Position numbers and translations under genes: made by a program. From Emticicia sp. C21 (GTDB lineage Bacteria > Bacteroidota > Bacteroidia > Cytophagales > Spirosomataceae): a stretch of DNA of 64,000 nt. The stretch spans positions 310,282 to 374,281 of the forward strand of contig NZ_QVMT01000004.1 of assembly GCF_003418935.1 (NCBI RefSeq), read 5' to 3'. Shown piece by piece: positions 44,012-52,149 of the stretch (position 1 is the first letter of the stretch; each line of letters starts with the position of its first letter). The notes under the pieces were generated by a model. It had not been told where the DNA came from. It made no database searches and worked only from the letters and a program-made list of their open reading frames with translations.

Positions 44012-46732
44012 CTACTGCTTCGTCACAAATTCATCTAAATTCAGAATAGCATTCGCAACAATTGTCAAAGCGGCTGTTTCAGCCTGTTGTTTTTCTTCTT
44101 TTAAAAATGCCTTGCTGTCTTGTGGCTTTGCCCTAAACTCCTGTAATGATATTTCATATAAGCGTTTAAGGGCTTCTAAATCTTTGCCGGGTGGATTGTG
44201 TATGAAAATGCGTTGATACGCCCAGTTGATTTGTCCATCTATCGTTTTCGCATTCTTTTGCATTTGTAGGGCCAGACTCTTAGAGGCCTCCACAAACACA
44301 GGGTCGTTCAGCAATTGCAAAGCTTGTAAAGGAGTATTCGTACGGATACGTCTTTGCGTACAGATTTCCCGACTTGATGCATCAAAAGTAATTTGTTGCG
44401 GATATGGGCCTGTCCGACGGGCAAAAGTATAAATAGCCCTCCGATACTGGTCTTCACCCTCACTTTGTTTGTAATTAAGGCTACTATTCACTGCTTGCCA
44501 TACACCATCAGGCTGATAAGGCATTACAGGCTTGCCATACATTTTAGGACTCAACAAGCCACTTACTGCCAAAGTCTGGTCTCTCACCATTTCAGAGGTC
44601 ATACGGATACGAGGGCCGTGTGTGACTAGTCTGTTGAGAGGGTCTTTTGTAGCTAAATCTTCATTACCGACAGACGATTGCTGATAAGTAGCTGACATGA
44701 CTATGTATTTAACCAATGGCTTCATCTGCCATTTGTAGTCATCTCTGAATTTTATAGCTAAGAAATCCAGCAATTTCATATGAGACGGTTTAGCACCTTG
44801 TGTGCCAAAATCCTCTAGTGTTTCTACCAAACCTATCCCAAATAACTGCTCCCAGAAACGATTTACCATCGTACGGGCTGTTAGTGGATTATTTTTATCA
44901 AGTAACCATTCTGCTAATCCTAAACGATTTCTTGGTGCATTCTTCGGAAACGGATTCATTGAATGTGGCACATCAGGTTGTACTTCCGGCCCATGTACTA
45001 ACCAATTACCTCTGACAAACGTATGTGTCTTTCGCTCATAGTCTGCATCGCTTTTCAGCATAATTGGTGTGTTCTGAGTCTTGGCTGTAATCAGGTATTT
45101 AAAATCATCAAATTTCTTAACATCGCCTTTGGGGAAACCTTCCAGAAAAGTAAACCAGTTGATTGAAAATACATCCTGCTCTGGTTTCAAACGTCCGTTT
45201 GTTCCAACCAGATATAAGTTGTGGCGTCCTTGCGTAGCTTTAATGGGAATAAAAAGTAGCTTGTTTCTGGCTGTAGTATCCAGTTTCAGTTTTGCCAGCA
45301 CTTCTCCCGTGGGACTACCTTTTCTTAATTCTAACCAACCACCAATGTTTTTGCTTACATAGCTAATCAGAAAAGTTGATTTATTATCTAATTTTATATC
45401 AGGCAGGCGGCAAGTACCTTTGTGACGTAAGCCGATATTTCTATCACCTAATAATGCCCCATTTACATAGTTATCGGCATAATGGGCGTGGTGGCGTGGT
45501 TCTAAGCTCCTGAGTAGCTGATTATAATATTTACCCTGTTCATTACCCAAACGCGTTTTTATCCAGGTAGTCAGGCTATCCAGTTTCTTTTCATCATCCT
45601 CTGAAAACTGGCGGTAATTTGGTGCTTCATCCTGTGTATCTTCATCGCGGGTATTATTGAAGAACGCCATGATTTTGTAATATTCCTCATGACGGAAAGG
45701 GTCGTAAGGATGGCTATGGCATTGCACACAGGCAAAGGTGGTTCCCTGCCATACATCAAAGGTCGTGTTCACTCTATCAATCACAGCCGCCACTCTGAAC
45801 TCTTCATCCACTGTACCGGTTTCATCATTATTCATGGTATTGCGGTGAAAAGCCGTAGCAATTAACTGGCTTTCTGTGGGTGAGGGTAATAAGTCTCCGG
45901 CAAGTTGTTCTTTCGTAAACTGATCGAAAGGCATATTGGCATTAAAGGCGTCAATTACCCAGTCACGATAACGCCAGATGGTTCGTCCATTATCTTTCTG
46001 GTATCCCCTACTATCTGAATATCGGGCTAAATCAAGCCACATAGAAGCCCAGCGCTCACCAAATTGTTTTGAGGCTAATAGCTCATCGACCAAGTTCTCG
46101 TACGAGCCCTCTTCGGTTACATATTTCTTTATTTGCTCCTGCGTAGGTGGCAGCCCAATTATATCTAAACATACTCTTCTGACAAGTGTTGCCCTGTCTG
46201 CTTCATCGGCAGGTGAGAGGCCCTCTTCTTTTAATCTGTTTTTGATAAAATAATCAATATCATTCTGCTCCCAGCTTCCGAAACTGAATAACCCTGCAAA
46301 AAGCCCTTTATTAGGCACTTGCACGTATTTAGGAGCTACATAAGCCCAATGGTCACCCCATTTCGCACCTTCTTTTATCCATTGAGTTAAAGTTTCAATA
46401 TCTTCTTTGCTCAATTGAGGGGCTTTATAAGGCATTCGTTCATCAGGGTCTGTATGTGTCAGTCTCTTGATGAACTCACTTTGTTCGGGATGAAATGGAA
46501 TGATGGCTGGCTTACCGGATTTTGTTTTGGCTACGGCTTCACTACGGAATAAGAGACTGAAATCACCCTGGCGTTTTACACCTCCGTGACACGAAATACA
46601 ATGTTTATTCAGAATAGGTTTAACGTCTGTACTATAATCTATGCCATCAGAAGACCCGTCTTTGAAGTAGTTCCATCCAATCGAGAGTGTGGCAATAATG
46701 AGAGCTGATATGAAAAAAAAGCGAATCCGCAT
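44012..46732 (-). CDS. Planctomycete-type cytochrome c plus DUF1549 and DUF1553 protein (PSD1 family)
   Basis: This 906-residue exported protein has a signal anchor at 4-20. A planctomycete-type cytochrome domain (PSCyt1) carries the heme motif CISCH (Cys45, Cys48, His49). DUF1549 follows at about 155-365 and includes a second CxxCH (CVQCH, Cys335, Cys338, His339). DUF1553 lies at about 595-865 (GLAEWLLDKNNPLTARTMVN near the start). It is the first gene of a three-gene operon with the DUF1501 gene 71 bp away. It may be a heme-bearing redox partner of the other two; no activity has been shown for the family as far as I know. Confidence 0.92.
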   Translation of the reverse strand: MRIRFFFISALIIATLSIGWNYFKDGSSDGIDYSTDVKPILNKHCISCHGGVKRQGDFSLLFRSEAVAKTKSGKPAIIPFHPEQSEFIKRLTHTDPDERMPYKAPQLSKEDIETLTQWIKEGAKWGDHWAYVAPKYVQVPNKGLFAGLFSFGSWEQNDIDYFIKNRLKEEGLSPADEADRATLVRRVCLDIIGLPPTQEQIKKYVTEEGSYENLVDELLASKQFGERWASMWLDLARYSDSRGYQKDNGRTIWRYRDWVIDAFNANMPFDQFTKEQLAGDLLPSPTESQLIATAFHRNTMNNDETGTVDEEFRVAAVIDRVNTTFDVWQGTTFACVQCHSHPYDPFRHEEYYKIMAFFNNTRDEDTQDEAPNYRQFSEDDEKKLDSLTTWIKTRLGNEQGKYYNQLLRSLEPRHHAHYADNYVNGALLGDRNIGLRHKGTCRLPDIKLDNKSTFLISYVSKNIGGWLELRKGSPTGEVLAKLKLDTTARNKLLFIPIKATQGRHNLYLVGTNGRLKPEQDVFSINWFTFLEGFPKGDVKKFDDFKYLITAKTQNTPIMLKSDADYERKTHTFVRGNWLVHGPEVQPDVPHSMNPFPKNAPRNRLGLAEWLLDKNNPLTARTMVNRFWEQLFGIGLVETLEDFGTQGAKPSHMKLLDFLAIKFRDDYKWQMKPLVKYIVMSATYQQSSVGNEDLATKDPLNRLVTHGPRIRMTSEMVRDQTLAVSGLLSPKMYGKPVMPYQPDGVWQAVNSSLNYKQSEGEDQYRRAIYTFARRTGPYPQQITFDASSREICTQRRIRTNTPLQALQLLNDPVFVEASKSLALQMQKNAKTIDGQINWAYQRIFIHNPPGKDLEALKRLYEISLQEFRAKPQDSKAFLKEEKQQAETAALTIVANAILNLDEFVTKQ

Positions 46733-46962
46733 GAGTATTTAAGCCAAAAATATCTAACAAATTTAGTTGATACCTAAACGATTTGCCAATATATTTCAAC
46801 TATTTTCTTGTACTTTTTTGATATTAATTGTGATATATAAAAGTATACTATCAGCACTGCAAATTCTAAAAGCCTTTAACAAATGGGGATTAATTAATAA
46901 ACTGAGGTTTTAAAAGCATTTTTAATGCTATATTTAAATCCAAAATCTAGCTCCTACTCTCT

Positions 46963-47883
46963 ATGAAATTTCATTTCTCAAATAAAAACGCCCTTTATGT
47001 TCTGATTTTAATCTTTATAGCTAATCTATGCTTCGGACAGGCTACTAATCGGGTAATTTCTTTTTTTCCACCTGATACCAAATTATATGACAATATTCCC
47101 TACGCTAATGATACACTCAAAAAACATCAGTTAGATATTTATATTCCCGCTAATGCGAAGGCAGATGTACCCTTGGTGGTTTGGGTACACGGAGGTGCCT
47201 GGATGCTGAACGATAAATATGCCGATATGAGCTATATGAAGAAAACCATTGGGGCTATAATCAACAACAGTTTTGCGCTGGCTTCTATTGATTATCGATA
47301 TAGTACCGAAGCTGTTTTTCCAGCACAGATACAGGATTGTAATCAGGCATTGGAATTTCTCTACCAACATGCCGCACAATATGGATACAATAAAAACAAA
47401 ATAGCTTTAATTGGCTTTTCGGCAGGAGGGCATCTAGCCTCTTTATTGGCTTTGTCGCACAATAATCAGGTGGCTTCATTTTATGCTCCTAATGCTAAAA
47501 AATCATTCAAAATTAATGCGGTGGTTGATTTTTACGGCCCTGCTGATTTTCTGGCCATGCTAAAACCACAGGAAGAGCATACACCAAAAGATGCGGTTAC
47601 TACTTTGTTGGGCGCGTCTCCAGTTGATAGACCTGACCTGGCTAAAATTGCCAGTCCGGCTACTTATATAGATAAAAGCGACCCTCCTTTTCTGATCATT
47701 CATGGAGAGAAAGACGCTTCTGTACCCCCTACTCAATCTAAATTATTAAGCTCATGGCTGAGTCTGAATAAGATACCCAACGAGGTAATTATTGTAAAAA
47801 ATGCCCCTCATTACGGCGAAATGTTTGATGAATCTTATATAAAAGACAAGATTATTGCTTTTCTGAAAAATATGTTAAAATAA
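46963..47883 (+). CDS. Exported alpha/beta hydrolase (BD-FAE/esterase-like)
   Basis: This is a 306-residue secreted hydrolase with a signal peptide ([16 protein letters not shown]). The oxyanion motif is HGGAW at 76-80 and the nucleophile elbow is GFSAGG with Ser153. Asp251 ([10 protein letters not shown]) and His283 (NAPHYGEMF) complete the triad. It resembles the feruloyl/acetyl esterase subgroup that acts on plant polysaccharide side chains. It lies divergently from the planctomycete-type cassette (230-bp gap), so a shared role in polysaccharide use is possible but unproven. Confidence 0.9.
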   Translation: MKFHFSNKNALYVLILIFIANLCFGQATNRVISFFPPDTKLYDNIPYANDTLKKHQLDIYIPANAKADVPLVVWVHGGAWMLNDKYADMSYMKKTIGAIINNSFALASIDYRYSTEAVFPAQIQDCNQALEFLYQHAAQYGYNKNKIALIGFSAGGHLASLLALSHNNQVASFYAPNAKKSFKINAVVDFYGPADFLAMLKPQEEHTPKDAVTTLLGASPVDRPDLAKIASPATYIDKSDPPFLIIHGEKDASVPPTQSKLLSSWLSLNKIPNEVIIVKNAPHYGEMFDESYIKDKIIAFLKNMLK

Positions 47884-48003
47884 ATTTAATAAACGGGACT
47901 GCCAGTTTTCAAATACCACTTAGAAAGAATTGGGCTATTTTTTCATAAAGAAAATTGTAGTATTAATAATACGGCTATAATTTTCGAAAAAATTATATAG
48001 CTC

Positions 48004-50148
48004 ATGAAAACAATTAAACTTCTACTTATCTTCGCGATAAGTGCGCACAAACTTATTGCCCAAACGGCTCCGCCTCCTCAGCCAAATCCTCATATTGATG
48101 TTGTTAATCCTAATACTGAATCGTCAAGATTTGCTATCAGAGGTATTATGTCTTCTACTGCGCCCGGTGGTTTTTCAACAGGTGTCAGAGGCATCAGTAA
48201 TGGAACCGGAGGGTTAGGTATAGGTGTCTATGGTAGCCACAACGGTAGTGGCTGGGGGGTTTATGGTACTACTCCCAATGGCTTAGGCGTATATGGGAAT
48301 TCCTCTGCAAATGGCTATGGTGTATATGCCAATAGTAACACAGGAATAGGCATGAATGCTACCTCAAATAATGGGATAGCCGCCAATATCAGCATATTTA
48401 ATAATGCTAATAATAATAATGTATTAAATATCAATACAGTAGGTAATGGCACTGTGATTAATGCCAATACATCTGGCAATGGTACCGGTATACGAAGTTC
48501 TACGGGTGCGGGCTTTGCTTTGCACGGTATTACCAGTTCTCAAACTTCTGCAGGTCTTGTGGCCGATAATAATGGTGCCGGAGAGGGAGTAGTTGGTAGA
48601 ATTACAAGTGATATTGCTGGTGCCGTAGTAGGCCGCAATGATGGTGGTGGTTATGGGGTAAGAGGTTTTGTTGCTACCAATACCACAGGTACAGCTGTAG
48701 GCGTTTTAGGACAAATAGGGCTCAATAACAGTCAAGGCCGGGCCGGAAGATTTGAAAACTTCAATACTACTAATACGTTAGGTAATACATTAGAAGTAGA
48801 AACGAATGGAAACGGGAATATTCCGGATAATACTTTAGGCAATGCATCTTCTTTTTTGGTAGACAACACTAACAGCGTAGCAGCGGCAGTAAGAGGAGAA
48901 GTTAAAACGATTTTCGGGAACTTTGGCGCTGCCGGTATATTTGGGCGCTCATCTGGTACTGGCGGCTTTGCGGGACTTTTTCATGCTTCCAACCCTTCAG
49001 GCAATGGCAATGCCCTTGTGGCTATAACTGATGGTAATGGCAATGCCATCACTGCTAATGCCAGTAAAAATGGCAATGCGGTTGAAGCCAATATTGATGG
49101 TGCGGGAAATGCGCTCTACGCATGGGTGCCCACATTTGCCACTGGTAGAGCAGGTAGATTTAATAACTATAATGAAGATAACAGGACTGACGTGGTTACT
49201 GTAACCAATATAGGCAACGGAATAGGAGTCAATGTTAAAATAGATAATACCAATGGTACATCTCCAGCTTTAAAAGGAGAGGTTAACTCGCAGTTTGCTA
49301 ATTTTGGAACAGCAGGAGTATATGGCTTATCTTCAGGTACAGGAGGCTTTGCCGGTTTATTTCATGCTTCAAATACTAGTGGTAATGGGCCTGCCATTAT
49401 GGCTCTTACTGACGGCGCTGGAGATGCTGTAATCGCTAGTGCAGGAGGTAATGGCAATGGCGTTGAAGGTAGCGCCGATGGGACTGGAAATGGTGTTTAC
49501 GGATACACCCCAAATTTTGGTACTGGCAGAGCTGGTCGTTTTGCCAACTTCAATAATTCAAATGCAAATCCAGCCGTTCATATAACTACTACAGGCACCG
49601 GAAGCGGCTTATTCGTGAATCATACAGGCGCAAGTGGAAGTATTGCTATATTTCAAAGCGGCAATAGTAATGTGGCTCGCATTGACAAGAATGGCAGAGG
49701 CTATTTTAATAATGGTACGCAAACCGGTGGAGCCGATTTAGCTGAGGCTTTTGATGTAAATGGCAATACTAATGACTTTGAACCCGGCGATGTATTAGTA
49801 ATCTCTGCAGATAAAGACCGTACTGTTGAAAAATCAGCTGAACCTTATTCTACGCTTGTTGCCGGGGTATATGCAACCAAACCAGGTATTTTACTAACTG
49901 AAGAAAATATTGATTCAGAATTAACCGGTAAAGTTCCGATGGGAGTTGTGGGAGTTATTCCAACCAAAGTTTGCTTAGAGGGTGGCCCAATCAAAAGAGG
50001 AGATTTACTGGTAACCTCTTCTATTCCGGGTGTAGCTATGAGAGCCAATCGGTCGAAAGTAGAAGTAGGTCAGGTATTAGGCAAAGCACTACAAGAATTT
50101 GACTCTGCAACAATCAATAAAATCAATGTATTAGTAAATGTAAAATAG
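48004..50148 (+). CDS. Repetitive fibre-like exported protein
   Basis: This 714-residue protein has a signal peptide (MKTIKLLLIFAISAHKLIAQ). A long Gly/Asn-rich region of short repeats follows (units like GVYGNSSANGYGVYANS and GNGNAI), typical of a left-handed beta-helix or phage-tail-fibre-like shaft. Two long internal repeats are present. The last 140 residues form a distinct globular module: GADLAEAFDVNGN, EPGDVLVISADKDR, TLVAGVYATKPG, VPMGVVGVIPTKV and RGDLLVTSSIPG. It resembles the end module of some autocleaving fibre proteins, but no S74 or G2 catalytic motif could be confirmed. It is 7 bp before a small exported protein gene and is likely surface or extracellular. Confidence 0.75.
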   Translation: MKTIKLLLIFAISAHKLIAQTAPPPQPNPHIDVVNPNTESSRFAIRGIMSSTAPGGFSTGVRGISNGTGGLGIGVYGSHNGSGWGVYGTTPNGLGVYGNSSANGYGVYANSNTGIGMNATSNNGIAANISIFNNANNNNVLNINTVGNGTVINANTSGNGTGIRSSTGAGFALHGITSSQTSAGLVADNNGAGEGVVGRITSDIAGAVVGRNDGGGYGVRGFVATNTTGTAVGVLGQIGLNNSQGRAGRFENFNTTNTLGNTLEVETNGNGNIPDNTLGNASSFLVDNTNSVAAAVRGEVKTIFGNFGAAGIFGRSSGTGGFAGLFHASNPSGNGNALVAITDGNGNAITANASKNGNAVEANIDGAGNALYAWVPTFATGRAGRFNNYNEDNRTDVVTVTNIGNGIGVNVKIDNTNGTSPALKGEVNSQFANFGTAGVYGLSSGTGGFAGLFHASNTSGNGPAIMALTDGAGDAVIASAGGNGNGVEGSADGTGNGVYGYTPNFGTGRAGRFANFNNSNANPAVHITTTGTGSGLFVNHTGASGSIAIFQSGNSNVARIDKNGRGYFNNGTQTGGADLAEAFDVNGNTNDFEPGDVLVISADKDRTVEKSAEPYSTLVAGVYATKPGILLTEENIDSELTGKVPMGVVGVIPTKVCLEGGPIKRGDLLVTSSIPGVAMRANRSKVEVGQVLGKALQEFDSATINKINVLVNVK
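48885..49557 (+). repeat. Two approximately 127-codon internal repeats in the fibre-like gene
   Basis: The unit beginning with AAVRGEVKTIFGNFGAAGIF at about nt 48885 and the unit beginning PALKGEVNSQFANFGTAGVY at about nt 49268 are about 381 bp apart. They keep the phrase SSGTGGFAGLFHASN and the end TGRAGRF. Coordinates are approximate. They point to internal duplication of the fibre shaft. Confidence 0.7.
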
Positions 50149-50155
50149 AAAGACT

Positions 50156-50557
50156 ATGAAAGCGAAATTTTATATAGGTTTATCCATCGTGCTTTTATTA
50201 AGCATACAATTGAAAGCACAAGAAGAAAATAAAGCTAGCCAGATAAAAAACAACAGACTACCTGGAGGGGTATATGCTTCGCCCAAAGTAAGTAATACAG
50301 CACCTAGTAAGGGTTTTGAAGGTTCAAGTCTGGCCAAAGCTTATCGTGAAGGAAAAGTGGAGGGTTTGAAGTTTATATTTTCACCTCTTACTACTACTAA
50401 TTCGGTTACTAATAATGCCATTAAGCCACAAGGCTTAGCCAGTGAAATGAGTTCAGGCGAAGCAAAATCCGCTTATGATAAGGCAGTGAAAGAAGCGCAG
50501 ACAAATGCTGCCCCTCCAAATTTGCCGAATCTTACGCAGGAAGCTAAAAAAGAGTAA
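50156..50557 (+). CDS. Small exported protein partnered with the fibre-like protein
   Basis: This 133-residue protein has a signal peptide (IGLSIVLLLSIQLKAQ). The mature chain is low-complexity, rich in Asn, Ala, Ser and Lys (for example TTTNSVTNNAIKPQG), and ends in EAKKE. No known domain was recognised. It starts 7 bp after the fibre-like gene and is closed by a terminator, so the two form a bicistronic unit and may work together as a shaft and a small accessory or assembly factor. That last point is inference. Confidence 0.7.
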   Translation: MKAKFYIGLSIVLLLSIQLKAQEENKASQIKNNRLPGGVYASPKVSNTAPSKGFEGSSLAKAYREGKVEGLKFIFSPLTTTNSVTNNAIKPQGLASEMSSGEAKSAYDKAVKEAQTNAAPPNLPNLTQEAKKE

Positions 50558-50588
50558 AAAATCGTTTGTTTATATATTGAACCAATTC

Positions 50589-50615
50589 AAAAGCTACTCC
50601 ATTAAAGTAGCTTTT
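50589..50615 (+). terminator. Rho-independent terminator
   Basis: 10-bp stem (50589-50598 and 50606-50615) with a T-rich end, about 32 bp after the stop of the small exported protein. Confidence 0.85.
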
Positions 50616-50735
50616 ATTATTTCCCACCTTTCAAAATAATACCACCATTTACAAAGGGAATCTTACCAGCTAATGATTATGGCTTTCGAGACATCAATCT
50701 CTTGCACAACTTTGTATCAATAAAATACAACAGCA

Positions 50736-51338
50736 ATGAGCAATACAGTAAGTGTAAGAACATCAACAGGCAGAATCATCTTCGGGTCGGCTTTAGGCGG
50801 CATAGTAGTTATGGGATTAGTAGCTTTGGGTGTAAGCGAATATGATGGCTATGTAGACGAATTATTGGTTTATCAGAGCTTAGCCATCGGTTTGATTGGT
50901 GGGCTTATTTTAAGTGGCGCCTATTTGCTTTTTACCCGAACTAAATCTATACAAAGACCTAAGTACCAACCACCCGTTATTGGCTATACCATGCCTCTTC
51001 AAAGTAAGAGAACGCCTGTTACTACTGTAGAGACCTCTATCAGTATGCCTGAGGAGCGTAAATCTCTTTTCAAAAAAATCTTATCTTATATTGCCTATTT
51101 ATCGGTTTATACACTTATAGGTATGTCTTTAGGTTTTCTGGGCGGTGTCATTTATTTGTGCATTAATGTAGGTGAGATTTTTGAAGATTCGTCTAATCAA
51201 TATTCTATTCTGATGTTTATTTTCTTACCGCTTCAACTGATTTGTACATTACTGGCAAGCATGGCTGTTGGTGCAGTAGCAGGTGGTATTACTGGTTTTA
51301 TTCGCAAGATTTTTAATAAACAATCTCAAACGCTCTAA
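50736..51338 (+). CDS. Four-span membrane protein of unknown function
   Basis: This 200-residue protein has about four hydrophobic segments at 12-31, 43-62, 112-137 and 158-187. A soluble, Lys/Pro-rich linker lies between the second and third (KSIQRPKYQPPVIGY). No family was recognised. The next gene, for a DKNYY lipoprotein, starts 5 bp after its stop codon, so the two are probably in one operon and may act at the same membrane. Confidence 0.7.
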   Translation: MSNTVSVRTSTGRIIFGSALGGIVVMGLVALGVSEYDGYVDELLVYQSLAIGLIGGLILSGAYLLFTRTKSIQRPKYQPPVIGYTMPLQSKRTPVTTVETSISMPEERKSLFKKILSYIAYLSVYTLIGMSLGFLGGVIYLCINVGEIFEDSSNQYSILMFIFLPLQLICTLLASMAVGAVAGGITGFIRKIFNKQSQTL

Positions 51339-51342
51339 ATCT

Positions 51343-52149
51343 ATGTTAAAGAAACTATTCCCCTTTAGCCTGTTGGGTTTCCTGTTCAACAGTTGTAGTC
51401 TTGAAGGGTTCAAAAATGGATATTATATTGAATCTGATACCGTGATGTATTACAGTGGTTTTCCGGCCCACAAATATTTAGTACAAGGTGCTGATGCTTC
51501 AACATTCGAGACAATCAATAAAGATTATGGGAAAGATGAAACCCACGTATTCTACCGCGAATATATTGTCAAAAATGCCGATCCAGCTACATTTAAAGTT
51601 CTTGAGGGTTTCTACTCTAAAGATAAGAGCTATGGCTTTGCTATAGGTTCAAACGGCCCGGATGCAGTGGTGATTATCAGCCATGAACCGGATTTCTTTG
51701 AGACAGTACCTAATCCGGAAGAAACACCCATGAATCATACTGCGGAAGGAACTATATACGCTCGTGACAGACAACATGTTTACGATGGGAAATACATTGT
51801 AGCTTTAGCCGATCCTGCTACTTTTGAATATATACCTATGCGAAGCGGAAGTGGTTATAATCTGGCCTGGGATAAAAAATATGTTTATTGGAGAGACAAG
51901 CCTCTTGAAGGAGCTGATGGTGGTACTTTTGAGAAGATTGCTAACGATTATTTTAAAGATGCCAAAGCGATATGGTCTACAAAGATTGATAATAGAGGGA
52001 ATTCAAGTTGGGTAATATTAGCAGATGCAGACATGGCTACTTTTAAGATAGTTGATGAAGATAGAGGTATTGCAAAGGATAAAAATTTTCATTACTCCAA
52101 TGGAGCAGCTTATATACCGAAACCTCCGCAGCAAGCGGCAAATCCTTAA
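51343..52149 (+). CDS. DKNYY-repeat lipoprotein
   Basis: This 268-residue lipoprotein starts at 51343 (MLKKLFPFSLLGFLFNSC; the longer frame runs back into the preceding gene). The repeats are of the DKNYY type: KDETHVFYREYIVKNADPAT, RDRQHVYDGKYIVALADPAT, WDKKYVYWRDKPLEGADGGT, with the spacing (Y/V)-DK-x-(Y/V)-YY followed by ADPxTF. DKNYY proteins are exported and their role is unknown. The 3' end overlaps the 3' end of the histidine kinase gene by 4 bp (shared TTAA), so transcripts run head-on here. Confidence 0.85.
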   Translation: MLKKLFPFSLLGFLFNSCSLEGFKNGYYIESDTVMYYSGFPAHKYLVQGADASTFETINKDYGKDETHVFYREYIVKNADPATFKVLEGFYSKDKSYGFAIGSNGPDAVVIISHEPDFFETVPNPEETPMNHTAEGTIYARDRQHVYDGKYIVALADPATFEYIPMRSGSGYNLAWDKKYVYWRDKPLEGADGGTFEKIANDYFKDAKAIWSTKIDNRGNSSWVILADADMATFKIVDEDRGIAKDKNFHYSNGAAYIPKPPQQAANP

